A DNA stretch of 64,000 nt from Chitinophagaceae bacterium (GTDB lineage Bacteria > Bacteroidota > Bacteroidia > Chitinophagales > Chitinophagaceae), in contig JADJVB010000010.1 in assembly GCA_016710745.1 (NCBI GenBank), positions 248,001 to 312,000 of the forward strand. Direction: 5' to 3'. The translations under genes were made by a program, and so were the position numbers. This document shows positions 9,273-17,310 of this stretch, in pieces (the stretch's first letter is position 1; every line of letters begins with the position of its first letter). Under the pieces are notes generated by a model. The model was not told where the DNA came from. It saw nothing but the letters and a program-made list of their open reading frames with translations, and made no database searches.

Positions 9273-9611
9273 ATGAAATCACTAGGTAAAACATTAAAGG
9301 ATTCCCGGGAATTGATGTCACTAACATTGCGGCAAGTGGAGGAAGCTATTGAAATATCTAATGCTTATTTAAGTCAATTGGAGAATGACAAAATCAAGAA
9401 ACCTTCGGCAAATGTGTTATATAAACTTGCCAGTTTGTATAACATAGAACTTGACACTCTACTTTATGCAGCTGGAATTATTCAAAAAGAGCCCGGAAAG
9501 AAAAGCAAACTACTTAATACAATTGCCTTATCCTCAGAAAAATTGAGTAGCGACGAAGAGCAGGCATTATTAGATTATTTAAAATACTTGCGCTTTAATA
9601 ACAGACCCTAA
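9273..9611 (+). CDS. XRE-family transcriptional regulator
   Basis: A 112-residue protein with a helix-turn-helix in the first 65 residues (LGKTLKDSRELMSLTLRQVEEA, then NAYLSQLEN, then PSANVLYKLASLY), followed by a short Lys/Ser-rich linker and an acidic C-terminal helix. It starts 16 bp after the TATCTTTG promoter element. The gene ends 4 bp before the ImmA/IrrE gene, forming the classic repressor/anti-repressor-peptidase pair in which the peptidase cleaves or removes the repressor under stress. The dyad at 9183-9231 is its probable operator, so it likely represses both itself and the multi-ubiquitin operon. Confidence 0.9.
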   Translation: MKSLGKTLKDSRELMSLTLRQVEEAIEISNAYLSQLENDKIKKPSANVLYKLASLYNIELDTLLYAAGIIQKEPGKKSKLLNTIALSSEKLSSDEEQALLDYLKYLRFNNRP

Positions 9612-9615
9612 TTCA

Positions 9616-10503
9616 ATGGATATACTTGCCTCAAAAGATATTGATAAGCTTTCCTTTGATATTTTGAGGGCAAGTAAATCGTTTGATATTTACCCAACTC
9701 CAGTAGATCAAATTCTCAATTATAGTGAGCTCATAATAAGCAATCAAATTTCCTTGAAAGAAATACATCAAGGTTATTTTGAAAAAGCAACAGATGCTTT
9801 ATTTAAAGCTGTGGCCAAACTTAGAGGTGTTTTTGATCGGTCGACCAAAACAATTTATATAGATCAAGAGCTTCCCCATTCCAAAAAGAACTTTGTAAAA
9901 CTTCATGAGGTAGGCCATGGTGTCATCCCATGGCAAATGAAATCATATGAAGTAATTGAAGATGATGATGACTCTATTAGCCACCACACAATCGAAGAGT
10001 TCGAAAAAGAAGCAAATTATTTTGCATCCATTACGTTATTTCAACACGATAGATTCAACGACCAATTAGCTAAACTCAACTTAGGGATTGATTCTGCAAT
10101 GTATCTTTCAAAACTATATGGTGCATCTATTCATGCAACGCTAAGAAGATATGTTGAGTGTTCGACAAAAAGATGTGCTTTAATTGTACTCTCCGGAAAA
10201 ACATCGGAAGGATTTGGCCCCGAATGTCTAAAACGCGACTTATTTTTTTCGGAAAAATTCGCAAAAACTTTTGGTTCGCTTGAGTTGCCGAATGAATTCT
10301 GTCTATCATGGAATTTTGTCAAACATCATTTTAGTAAGCGTAGAGGGATAATTGACGGAGAATTAACACTATCAACAAAGAATGGATTTACTGAATTTAA
10401 ATATCACTTCTTTAACAACACCTATAATTCATTTGTTCTTCTATTTCCAAGTGGAGAAAAGCAAACATCAAGAACTAAAATTATCCTCCAGCAAGCTATC
10501 TAG
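9616..10503 (+). CDS. ImmA/IrrE-family zinc metallopeptidase (M78)
   Basis: A 295-residue protein. Residues 97-101 form HEVGH, in the context FVKLHEVGHGVIPW, and a downstream helix EEFEKEANYFAS supplies the third zinc ligand, exactly as in ImmA/IrrE. The C-terminal 150 residues (CSTKRCALIVLSG onwards) form a further domain that could sense a signal; I do not recognise it. In ImmA and IrrE the peptidase removes an XRE repressor encoded beside it. The immediate 5' neighbour here is such a repressor, with a 4-bp gap, so this protein probably triggers de-repression of the divergent ubiquitin-like operon. The trigger is unknown. Confidence 0.9.
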   Translation: MDILASKDIDKLSFDILRASKSFDIYPTPVDQILNYSELIISNQISLKEIHQGYFEKATDALFKAVAKLRGVFDRSTKTIYIDQELPHSKKNFVKLHEVGHGVIPWQMKSYEVIEDDDDSISHHTIEEFEKEANYFASITLFQHDRFNDQLAKLNLGIDSAMYLSKLYGASIHATLRRYVECSTKRCALIVLSGKTSEGFGPECLKRDLFFSEKFAKTFGSLELPNEFCLSWNFVKHHFSKRRGIIDGELTLSTKNGFTEFKYHFFNNTYNSFVLLFPSGEKQTSRTKIILQQAI

Positions 10504-10529
10504 ATTTTTATACGTCTGTAAAGTAATTA

Positions 10530-11141
10530 TCACTCAGTAATGTAGTTGTTCTTTTTCCAAATCTCTCGGAGGTACTTAAAATCACCATCGCCAGCTACTG
10601 CTGAAATCACTGGTCTCACCTGGCACATATATTTTCTTTTCTTGAAAAAATAATTGGAGTCTTTTGTTAGTGTGAAAAACCTCCCCTGAATCATGGCTGC
10701 TCCTACAGTTAAGTTAAGTGGAACTTTATTCATATTAGTTAATTCCATTGATATACAACCACAATATCCTGGCTGAATTATGGCAGAAACCGAAAGCCCC
10801 AGTCTTAAATATGAACTACGCATACTAAGCTCGGCATATACATTCTTTGGCAGTTTAATATACTCTAAACTACTTGCAAGTACTGTTTGATTTGGATGAA
10901 ACAAAAAGGTTTCTCCAAGTTTCCTGCGTGTTTCTTGAAATGAACTTTTAATAGGAAACCTATCGTCGTTATTTAAAGAAGCATCAATGAAAGGATTGCT
11001 ACTATGAATTGTTACAAGAAAATCCGTACCCAACCTGAAATCTATTGCCATATCACCAATTTGACTTTCTTCAAGTAAGGGGCTGATACAAAGCTCACGA
11101 GCCTTAATTCGTTCCAATATTTGATCTTTCGAAAGTGTCAT
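10530..11141 (-). CDS. dCTP deaminase / dUTPase-superfamily protein
   Basis: A 203-residue protein of the Dcd/Dut trimeric fold. The key dCTP-deaminase residues are present: Ser110 and Arg113 in MRSSYLRLGL, and the catalytic Glu133 in GYCGCISMELTN. Family members convert dCTP to dUTP. A housekeeping copy would normally sit among nucleotide genes. Here it is the last gene of a three-gene operon on a mobile element, and it overlaps the HExxH peptidase gene by 4 bp (ATGA). Stand-alone dCTP deaminases that drain the nucleotide pool are known anti-phage enzymes, so a defence role is plausible; that is inference from context. The N-terminal 60 residues and the Cys-containing tail differ from E. coli Dcd. 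Confidence 0.85.
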   Translation of the reverse strand: MTLSKDQILERIKARELCISPLLEESQIGDMAIDFRLGTDFLVTIHSSNPFIDASLNNDDRFPIKSSFQETRRKLGETFLFHPNQTVLASSLEYIKLPKNVYAELSMRSSYLRLGLSVSAIIQPGYCGCISMELTNMNKVPLNLTVGAAMIQGRFFTLTKDSNYFFKKRKYMCQVRPVISAVAGDGDFKYLREIWKKNNYITE

Positions 11142-12314
11142 ACTTTTTGCGATTTAACTTCATTCCATTCCTTTAATATAATATAATTACCTATTGACTT
11201 TTCTATTAAGTTGTTTACTATTCCATACACATTAAAGCTATTCATCTTAAACTCAATTCCAGCCATTTGAGCAAGCGTTTCCCAATTGCCTAACCAAACT
11301 TTCCACCCATAAATAAACAAAGAATGAAGTTGCTGTGGATCTGTGACCTCAGCAGGCAAAAGATTCTCAAAATTATTTGAAGTAAAGTCTTTGGCTCTTT
11401 TCTCAATGTCCAGTTTTGTAATCCCCTTGATAACTACCTTGTATTTTTTTAATAGATATCCATCTTTCTTTTCCAAATGATCATTTATGAAAATCACCCT
11501 ATTAACCGTTGAGGGGTGCGTATCTGTAAAAACTCCTTGGTTTTGTGTAATATATTCAAGATAAGAATTTGAACAATCATGAATATACTGAGATGCAAAA
11601 AGATCACAAAAGTATTCCGTGATATGCAGTGCGAAAATATTATACGGATCATAATTTTTTTCTAAGTCGTCTATATGTTGGGGAACTGCTAAATATGGAA
11701 AATACTTAAAAAGTTCGTTTTTATCCGGATCAGGTAAACCAGCCTTTAATTGATTTATTATTTCTTCGTATACTACTCTAGTAATTGCATGCTTTTTTTT
11801 CGACAAAATGCCCAAGTTCATGATATAAAACAACATTTGCCAGATAATCCCTTGATGTGCTCTCGGGTACGTTGATTTGAACAAGTCGGTGCTCGAATTT
11901 TACGCTATACAGTAAATCAATAACATTGTAGACGTATTCAAAGAAGGTGATGAAACTGTCAAAGCTAAATCCATTGACTCCATTAATTAGGGCTGTAACA
12001 ATTATATATTCGTCTTCTGGAGCCCAATCTTTCATAGCTAGTTCCAGTACATACACTAGTTCATATGGAATAGTTGATGTGGTACTGTGATTTAAAAACT
12101 CTAAGCTTTTGAAAACAAAAAATATAACCCAAAATCGTTGCTGTATTTGATCATCATCTAATTTCGAAAAATCTTCCTCTTCAAGGCGGCCTATGATAAA
12201 TTTAAGCTTATCATGGTACTTTTGCTTCCTTACATCTGAATAGCTGTTGTATTTGGAAACACTCCATTCCGACTGCAATTGAGAAAAATGCAATTCAAGT
12301 AGTTTTGGCAACAT
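11138..12314 (-). CDS. Putative zinc metallopeptidase (HELGH), partner of the dCTP deaminase (frameshifted)
   Basis: Rejoined, this is a protein of about 391 residues. Residues 1-150 are helical with aromatic-rich segments and have no clear relative. HELGH lies at 165-169. About 60 residues later ITEYFCDLFASQYI supplies an acidic ligand helix, followed by THPSTVNRVIFI, an arrangement like M48-type gluzincins. The C-terminal 150 residues are unassigned. One shift lies in the A8 run at about 11798-11805: removing one A continues the frame as HFVEKKHAITRVVYEEI. The start at 12314 follows the upstream gene by 16 bp and the end overlaps the deaminase gene. A peptidase next to a nucleotide-depleting enzyme could be its activator or off-switch; this is inference. 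Confidence 0.7.
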
Positions 12315-12330
12315 TCTAAAACGCTAATAG

Positions 12331-12642
12331 TTATATAATAGGGGCGTGCTGTTGTTTGGAAATAATCTCCAGCACCTTTGAATAAGTTTGACTGCCATAG
12401 TTCTGAGGATTCTCGACCAAGGCCTCAAAATAACTTTTGTCCAATTCCGACAAAAGAAGGATAATATTGATTGAATCTCTGTTAATATTGTATAGCGTCT
12501 TCTGTCCAATCGCAAACTCATGCGTTTCCTGAATGACATTATTAACGACGCTTGCATAATTATTATCACCCTTCGCTGCCTGATTTAAAAAAATCGTAAA
12601 CAGTTTGAGCTTTTCATTCTCCTGATTGTGGGAGTATAACAT
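12331..12642 (-). CDS. Small uncharacterised protein, first gene of the deaminase/peptidase operon
   Basis: A 103-residue protein with predicted helices throughout (NEKLKLFTIFLNQAAKGD, DSINIILLLSELDKSYFEAL, SQTYSKVLEIISKQQ), no signal peptide, no membrane segment and no motif I recognise. It opens a tight operon: 16 bp to the HELGH peptidase gene, which overlaps the dCTP deaminase gene. It is divergent from the small HTH gene at 12915. A sensor, antitoxin or inhibitor role would fit the position, but nothing in the sequence decides it. Confidence 0.65.
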   Translation of the reverse strand: MLYSHNQENEKLKLFTIFLNQAAKGDNNYASVVNNVIQETHEFAIGQKTLYNINRDSINIILLLSELDKSYFEALVENPQNYGSQTYSKVLEIISKQQHAPII

Positions 12643-12820
12643 AACAATAATTTGAAAGTTTAGAATAGCTTAACGACTCTTAAGTTTTCTTATCGCTTTC
12701 GGAATAGTGTTAAAAATAAATTCAATCTCATAAGCATGTTATAGTTTGGTAATTAGAGCTGTTTAAAGATATAATATTTCCGCCAAGTTGCCTATTTGAT
12801 ATAAAGCTAAGTATTTTTTT

Positions 12821-12910
12821 ATACTTTTATAGAAATTTTAATGATTTTTTATACTTTTATAGAAATTTTAATGATTTTTTATACTTTTATAGAAATTTTA
12901 ATGATTTTTT
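12821..12910. repeat. Three perfect 30-bp tandem repeats upstream of a small HTH gene
   Basis: The unit (ATACTTTTATAGAAATTTTA followed by ATGATTTTTT) occurs three times without a mismatch at 12821, 12851 and 12881. The array ends 4 bp before the HTH start. The units are directly abutted with no spacers, so this is not a CRISPR. Each unit has a small dyad around GAAATTTT and a TAnnTTT-like element. The likely role is a multi-site operator for the HTH protein; iterons for replication are an alternative. The rest of 12643-12820 is AT-rich with no clear promoter. Confidence 0.85.
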
Positions 12911-12914
12911 ATTT

Positions 12915-13133
12915 ATGCCTAGGTTTCTTAAACAAATACTAGAAGAGGAAGGCATCAGCCAAGCTCAGTTAAGCAGAGTCAGTAGTGTTAGTACGACTAC
13001 TATTAATAAGATTTGTACTAAGAATCTAAATGGATCAGATATCTCGCCAACTACAAAAGGAAAATTAACCAAAGCAATTAACAAGCTTGTTGGTAATATG
13101 ACTTATAAAATCCAAGACATCAAATTTGAATAA
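12915..13133 (+). CDS. Small XRE/Cro-like HTH protein
   Basis: A 72-residue protein that is almost entirely one helix-turn-helix domain: FLKQILEEEGISQAQLSR, then SVSTTTINKICT, then ISPTTKGKLTKAINKL. It has no effector domain, as in phage Cro or antitoxin-type repressors. The gene begins 4 bp after the third 30-bp repeat, so its own mRNA leader or promoter overlaps the array and autoregulation is likely. The divergent operon starting at 12642 (small protein, HELGH peptidase, dCTP deaminase) is its other probable target. Confidence 0.85.
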   Translation: MPRFLKQILEEEGISQAQLSRVSSVSTTTINKICTKNLNGSDISPTTKGKLTKAINKLVGNMTYKIQDIKFE

Positions 13134-13401
13134 ATAATTTATTCGTGTTTCCTTTTTGAAAATTTTAATGGCCTATTTCCACTATTTTTTACATTTTCAT
13201 TGGGTCACAATAGGAAATTAATCCCTACTGCTTCTTTAAAAGAAGCTAAATTATTTAGAAAAGTACTGGATTTTTAATCCCCCTATCACTAATTTCAAGT
13301 CAGAAACTTTCAAGCATTTTTTCAAAGACAGTAATATAAACATCAGAGTAACTTTTGACAAAGCCTCGGTAAAGGAGCCCTCAGCCAAAAGAAGCCAAGC
13401 C

Positions 13402-13861
13402 GTGTTGAAAGCTTTCAACACTGTAGCCATGAGCGAGCCAGCAAAGCCACAGGAATGAGGTACGATTGGATGTGGCTGCGAGTGCCACTGGATGGCGTGT
13501 TCAGGACAATGATTGAAAGGAATGTGAACACACAGTGCGGGGCTACCGTTATGTATACCGAAGGTATAAGCCAGGGTTTTGTGAAGGCAGCCCCAAACGC
13601 AGCCAGTGGCCGCCGGCTCGCAAAATTATTGGAAACGGGTGGATGAAACGAGACTGTACCTACACTGCCATACGAAGCGGGGCATGGTTAAGTGAGTATG
13701 CATAGCTTGTATGAATCAAGAGGAATGATGGGAGTGGGATTGTGATATGGAAGTCATTCCCCTGATGAAATACAAAATCCTGGGAGGAGCGTAACCAAGC
13801 CAAAGCGAAGTATGGGTAAGAGAGTGTAGGTGCAGTTTCTTTTCAGACACGGGAGTTTCCC
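13402..13861 (+). ncRNA. Candidate large structured non-coding RNA upstream of ardC
   Basis: This stretch is G-rich inside an AT-rich element, has no credible ORF, and folds into many helices visible by eye: a perfect 20-bp palindrome with arm GTGTTGAAAG (13402-13421); GTGGC/GCCAC (13472/13484); GTGTTCA/TGAACAC (13497/13525); GGGGCT/AGCCCC around 13539 and 13591; TATACC-GAA-GGTATA (13554-13568); a 14-bp helix with one G-U pair, ACTGTACCTACACT (13653) with AGTGTAGGTGCAGT (13823); nested CCATAC/GTATGG (13668/13810); GGCATGGTTA/TAACCAAGCC (13681/13792) with one mismatch; and GGAATGA/TCATTCC (13722/13754). A further 9-bp stem, ATTGCGATT/AATCGCAAT, lies at 13931/13963. The plus strand is preferred because a terminator follows at 14157. 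13134-13401 and 13862-14156 hold nothing else I can name. The RNA class is unknown to me. Confidence 0.5.
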
Positions 13862-14156
13862 GAGCAAAGAAATATGGAGCTACAAAGACTATGACAAACT
13901 TGCGAAGCAACCCCAAAGGGCAAAAGAAGTATTGCGATTCCATCAAAGTGAATTACAAAGGAAATCGCAATTGTTCTTTTGGTTTGGCGGATGTCTTTGT
14001 CGGAATATTTTTTTGAGAGACCTTTTCTAACCTTACAGTTTCCTCAACTTACCCTTTGTTATCACAAAGAAGTTCGAAACAAAAACAGATACTATATCAA
14101 AGTTTTTGAAGCAGTAGCTGTGGCGGCATTGCATGAGCAAGGAAAATAGGTCGAGC

Positions 14157-14185
14157 AAAACAGGATTATGTCCTGTTTTTGTTTT
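14157..14185 (+). terminator. Rho-independent terminator before ardC
   Basis: AAAACAGGA (14157-14165) pairs with TCCTGTTTT (14171-14179) across a 5-base loop and is followed by TGTTTT. It would end a transcript coming from the structured-RNA region. The ardC start lies about 100 bp further on. Confidence 0.65.
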
Positions 14186-14286
14186 CCACAGCACTTGCAT
14201 ATTACGCAAATTTTCCTCCCTTCTGCCCATTCCATGATTCCTATACAATGAAAGAAATTAATCTTTCACAATTAAAACTTAGAATT

Positions 14287-15201
14287 ATGGATTCAAACAA
14301 CACTTCATCCACCAAGCTGGATGTTTACGAAATTGTTACTAACCGCATTATCGATTTATTAGAAGCTGGTACCGTTCCCTGGCAAAAGCCATGGACTGAT
14401 AGCGGTGTTCCAATGAACCTTATCAGCAAACGGGCATACCGGGGTATCAACCTTTGGTTACTCCTTTCTTTAAACTATGAACGCAATTTGTTCCTGACCT
14501 GGGATCAATTAAAAAAGATTGGCGGCTCGGTTAACAAAGATGAGCATGGCCATGTTGTTGTCTTTTGGAAGAATGTAAAGAAGGAATCAGAAGAAGGAGA
14601 ACAGGAAGGCAAAGCAAAGACTGTTTCAATGCTTCGCTACTACAAAGTATTCAACATTGCTCAGTGTCGGGACATCCCTACTGATTTGATCCCTGAATTA
14701 TTAAAAGATGAAATCCCACCAATTCATGAATGTGAAACTATCATTCAAACCATGCCTGATTGCCCGATAATTAAACACAAGGAGAATAAAGCCTTCTATC
14801 ATGTTGTTGAAGATTACATCAATATGCCAAAGAAGAAAAGCTTTAAAACCATAGAAGCCTATTACTCCACCTTTTTCCATGAACTGGTACATAGTACCGG
14901 TGCGGAAAAACGTTTGTGTAGAAAGACAATTACTGAAATGGCTGAGTTTGGTTCTGAACCTTACAGCATTGAAGAATTGATTGCTGAAATGGGGGCAGCG
15001 TATTTAAATTCCTATACTGGAATTTTAGATAAGGAAATGGGAAATTCTGTTGCGTATATCCAAGGTTGGCTTGAGAAGTTGAAAAATGACAAAAGATTTA
15101 TCATTTCAGCTTCAGGCCAGGCGCAAAAAGCAGTAGACTTAATACTCGGAAGAAAGGACAATGAAACAAAAGATGAGGTTGATAAATCATCAGAAGAATG
15201 A
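14287..15201 (+). CDS. ArdC-like antirestriction protein (ArdC N-domain plus zincin-like metallopeptidase)
   Basis: From the ATG at 14287 (MDSNNTSSTKLDVYEIVT) this is about 304 residues. The N-terminal ssDNA-binding ArdC domain shows the family blocks LLEAGTVPWQKPW, RAYRGINLWLL and FLTWDQLKKIGG. The C-terminal zincin domain has HELVHSTG with His198, Glu199 and His202, then EELIAEMGAAYL as the third-ligand helix. ArdC proteins ride on plasmids and integrative elements, bind incoming single-stranded DNA and protect it from host restriction during entry. This supports the block being a mobile element that once transferred, or still transfers, as ssDNA. An upstream ATG at 14248 is possible but lies in poorly conserved sequence. 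Confidence 0.92.
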   Translation: MDSNNTSSTKLDVYEIVTNRIIDLLEAGTVPWQKPWTDSGVPMNLISKRAYRGINLWLLLSLNYERNLFLTWDQLKKIGGSVNKDEHGHVVVFWKNVKKESEEGEQEGKAKTVSMLRYYKVFNIAQCRDIPTDLIPELLKDEIPPIHECETIIQTMPDCPIIKHKENKAFYHVVEDYINMPKKKSFKTIEAYYSTFFHELVHSTGAEKRLCRKTITEMAEFGSEPYSIEELIAEMGAAYLNSYTGILDKEMGNSVAYIQGWLEKLKNDKRFIISASGQAQKAVDLILGRKDNETKDEVDKSSEE

Positions 15202-15222
15202 GCGAATTAGTTAGTATTACAA

Positions 15223-15254
15223 AACCTGGGAAATTTAATATCTCAGGTTTTTTT
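15223..15254 (+). terminator. Terminator after ardC
   Basis: AACCTG (15223-15228) pairs with CAGGTT (15244-15249), followed by a run of seven T. A 37-codon frame (MSELVSITKPGK...) begins in an ATGA overlap with the ardC stop at 15198 and runs through the hairpin to about 15311. It may be a real coupled small gene or chance; I do not call it. Confidence 0.6.
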
Positions 15255-15294
15255 AACGTCACTAGGAATAAATACGCATTAAATTCAAATCTTA

Positions 15295-16119
15295 TTACTC
15301 CTTTTTTGTAGCAACAAAAAACACATAATCAAGCTTTCCACTTTCTAAATACTGAAATGCTCTTAGCCTCTCTTCTCTTTCCTCAAATTCTCGGATTCCC
15401 CATTCTTTTATAAGCTTATCGCCATTTGAATTAATATAGAATGGAGATGTTTCAAGATTTGAATTATTTGCCTTTTTATTTGTTTCAACATGTAAAAAAA
15501 CAAGCTCCTGGCCAATATTTGAAAGCTTGCTACAGATTTTAAACCCAGCTTTCTGTATTAATTTTTTATACCTTTCGAATGTTTCCAATTCCCATAAATT
15601 CCATGCGACTTGCTGTCCTTTTTCTTCTTTATTAGAGATTAGTTTGGTTTTAACTAAATCGGTAAAAATAAGTAACCCGTCAGTATTCAGTAGATTAAAA
15701 CATATCTTTAGTAATTTTTTTTTATCCGGTATATGCGAAAAAGAATCCTCACTCCAAATAATATCAAACATTCCAATCTCTGGTGTTAAATCTAACACAT
15801 TTTTGCAAACACAAGCGCAGCGATCACTGATTCCTTCTTCTAAAATTTTATCATTACATCTAATAATTTGTTTTTGGTTAATATCTACTCCTGTGATTTC
15901 GAAATGATATTTTTTCGCTAGATAAATAATCGAGTTCCCTTGTCCACAACACAACTCTAACATTTTTTTCTTTTCTAAAAACCCGTGTTCTTTTGCCAAA
16001 GAAATCAGCTTCTCTGTGGCATGAAAATAACCAGTATGAAAACAAGGCAATGTATTGATATAGTCAAACAGTTCATTATAAATATCATTTACCCCTTTAA
16101 AATGCTCCCGTAGTTCCAT
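15295..16119 (-). CDS. Class I SAM-dependent methyltransferase
   Basis: A 274-residue protein. The SAM-binding motif I is LELCCGQGN at residues 54-62, motif II acidic is TGVDIN, and the motif IV region is FDIIWSEDSFSHI, as in small-molecule methyltransferases of the ubiquinone/sarcosine type. A C-terminal 60-residue extension (FYINSNGDKLIKEWGIREFEERE) is unassigned. It lies 75 bp downstream of a glycosyltransferase gene and is the last gene of a four-gene run (membrane protein, MFS, GT, MT). The substrate is unknown; the context suggests modification of a glycosylated small molecule. Confidence 0.82.
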   Translation of the reverse strand: MELREHFKGVNDIYNELFDYINTLPCFHTGYFHATEKLISLAKEHGFLEKKKMLELCCGQGNSIIYLAKKYHFEITGVDINQKQIIRCNDKILEEGISDRCACVCKNVLDLTPEIGMFDIIWSEDSFSHIPDKKKLLKICFNLLNTDGLLIFTDLVKTKLISNKEEKGQQVAWNLWELETFERYKKLIQKAGFKICSKLSNIGQELVFLHVETNKKANNSNLETSPFYINSNGDKLIKEWGIREFEEREERLRAFQYLESGKLDYVFFVATKKE

Positions 16120-16194
16120 TAAATAAAATTGATGAAAATATATATTGCGAAAATAAAGCTTGCGTTATTATCCTAATTGAAGGAATTATCTCAC

Positions 16195-17310
16195 TCAGAT
16201 GTGTTCAGGTTGATAATAATCTACATTTGCAATTTGCATTATCGGCAAGCCTCTTATGATAAGTTCGTCTTTTCTCATTGCCAAATGGATATTATTCCAA
16301 TTTATTTCTCTTTTAAAAGGTGTTTTCGATTCAAGTATTTCAAACCAGTTTTTATCAAAAACTAAATCCCACCCATGATAAACGTGAGCAATCAAAGAAT
16401 TACAGAGTTGGTCAATATCCCCAGGAATCATAAAAACTCTCTTTGCCTTTTTAATAGATTTTAAAGTACCATGTCCACAATGAGTTATAACTATAGTTTT
16501 ATTGCTAATAAGTGTTTCGTAAGCTATATTATTGCCGATAAAGTTTATGTTCCCTATTTTGTCTTTTAGTGTTATTCCGGCTACAGTTACTTCAGTAAAT
16601 GTTCGTGAAATCTTAGTCAAGAAAGGGACTGTTGGTTGAATATTCCCTTCTGAACAACAAGTGATCAATAACTCTACAGGACTACCTGTTTCCCATCCTA
16701 TCCTTTTAAAGGATTGTTCAATATGCAATCCAATGGGGGACGGCTCAAAGGCTGAATTATTTGGTATAATAATTTGCCCTGTTTTTCTAATCTCTTCCCA
16801 ACTCTTAAATTTTCCATTAGTCCCAATTTTTACCAATTTGTTCATACTATGATTAGAGACCTCCCAAGCTAACTCAACCAAGGCATGCAATTGACCATTA
16901 TTATTTTTGCTATCAACAATAGGTTTAGGCAGATAACAACCATGCATTATCCCTTTCCATTGAATACCAAACATATTACCAAGAATGGCCGCCTGAATTC
17001 CAGGGTCACCAATAATCAAATTTGGCTTAATCTCATCGCATATAACTGCCAATTCCTGAATAAGCTTTAAACAACTTTTGACATCAAGATTACCTTTATT
17101 CCCGTTTATTGAAAACGCTTCTTTTTGTATTATTAGTTTCACGAACACCGGAATATGCCCTTTACAAAACTTCAAAGAATGAGCAGGAATAACTAATGAA
17201 ATATCAAATGATGAATCATATGTTTCATTTATAAATTCTGATAATCTGATAAGATGACCAAAAGCAGTACCTATATGAGGTAAAACTAAAATGCGTTTGT
17301 TTACTACCAT
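16195..17310 (-). CDS. GT1-like (UGT/MurG-fold) glycosyltransferase
   Basis: A 371-residue two-domain protein. The N-terminus (ILVLPHIGTAFGHLIRLSEFI) matches the acceptor-side Rossmann start of macrolide-type and UGT glycosyltransferases. The C-terminal donor motif is THCGHGTLKSIKKAKRVFMIPGDIDQLCN, equivalent to the THGGxGT...P...DQ..NA nucleotide-sugar signature. The middle segment PNLIIGDPGIQAAILGNMFG fits the same fold. It overlaps the MFS exporter gene by 7 bp, so the two are coupled. A GT plus exporter plus methyltransferase on a mobile element suggests antibiotic modification and export or a small glycolipid pathway; the substrate cannot be read from the sequence. Confidence 0.78.
   Translation of the reverse strand: MVVNKRILVLPHIGTAFGHLIRLSEFINETYDSSFDISLVIPAHSLKFCKGHIPVFVKLIIQKEAFSINGNKGNLDVKSCLKLIQELAVICDEIKPNLIIGDPGIQAAILGNMFGIQWKGIMHGCYLPKPIVDSKNNNGQLHALVELAWEVSNHSMNKLVKIGTNGKFKSWEEIRKTGQIIIPNNSAFEPSPIGLHIEQSFKRIGWETGSPVELLITCCSEGNIQPTVPFLTKISRTFTEVTVAGITLKDKIGNINFIGNNIAYETLISNKTIVITHCGHGTLKSIKKAKRVFMIPGDIDQLCNSLIAHVYHGWDLVFDKNWFEILESKTPFKREINWNNIHLAMRKDELIIRGLPIMQIANVDYYQPEHI

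Noticed and set aside
12821..12910. CRISPR array
   Set aside because: The three 30-bp units abut directly, with no spacers and no cas genes.
13455..13646. 63-codon ORF inside the structured-RNA region
   Set aside because: Base pairing explains the sequence better, and the translated product resembles nothing.
13402..13861. Group II intron or its remnant
   Set aside because: No domain V hairpin, no GTGYG start matched to an AY end, and no reverse-transcriptase ORF.
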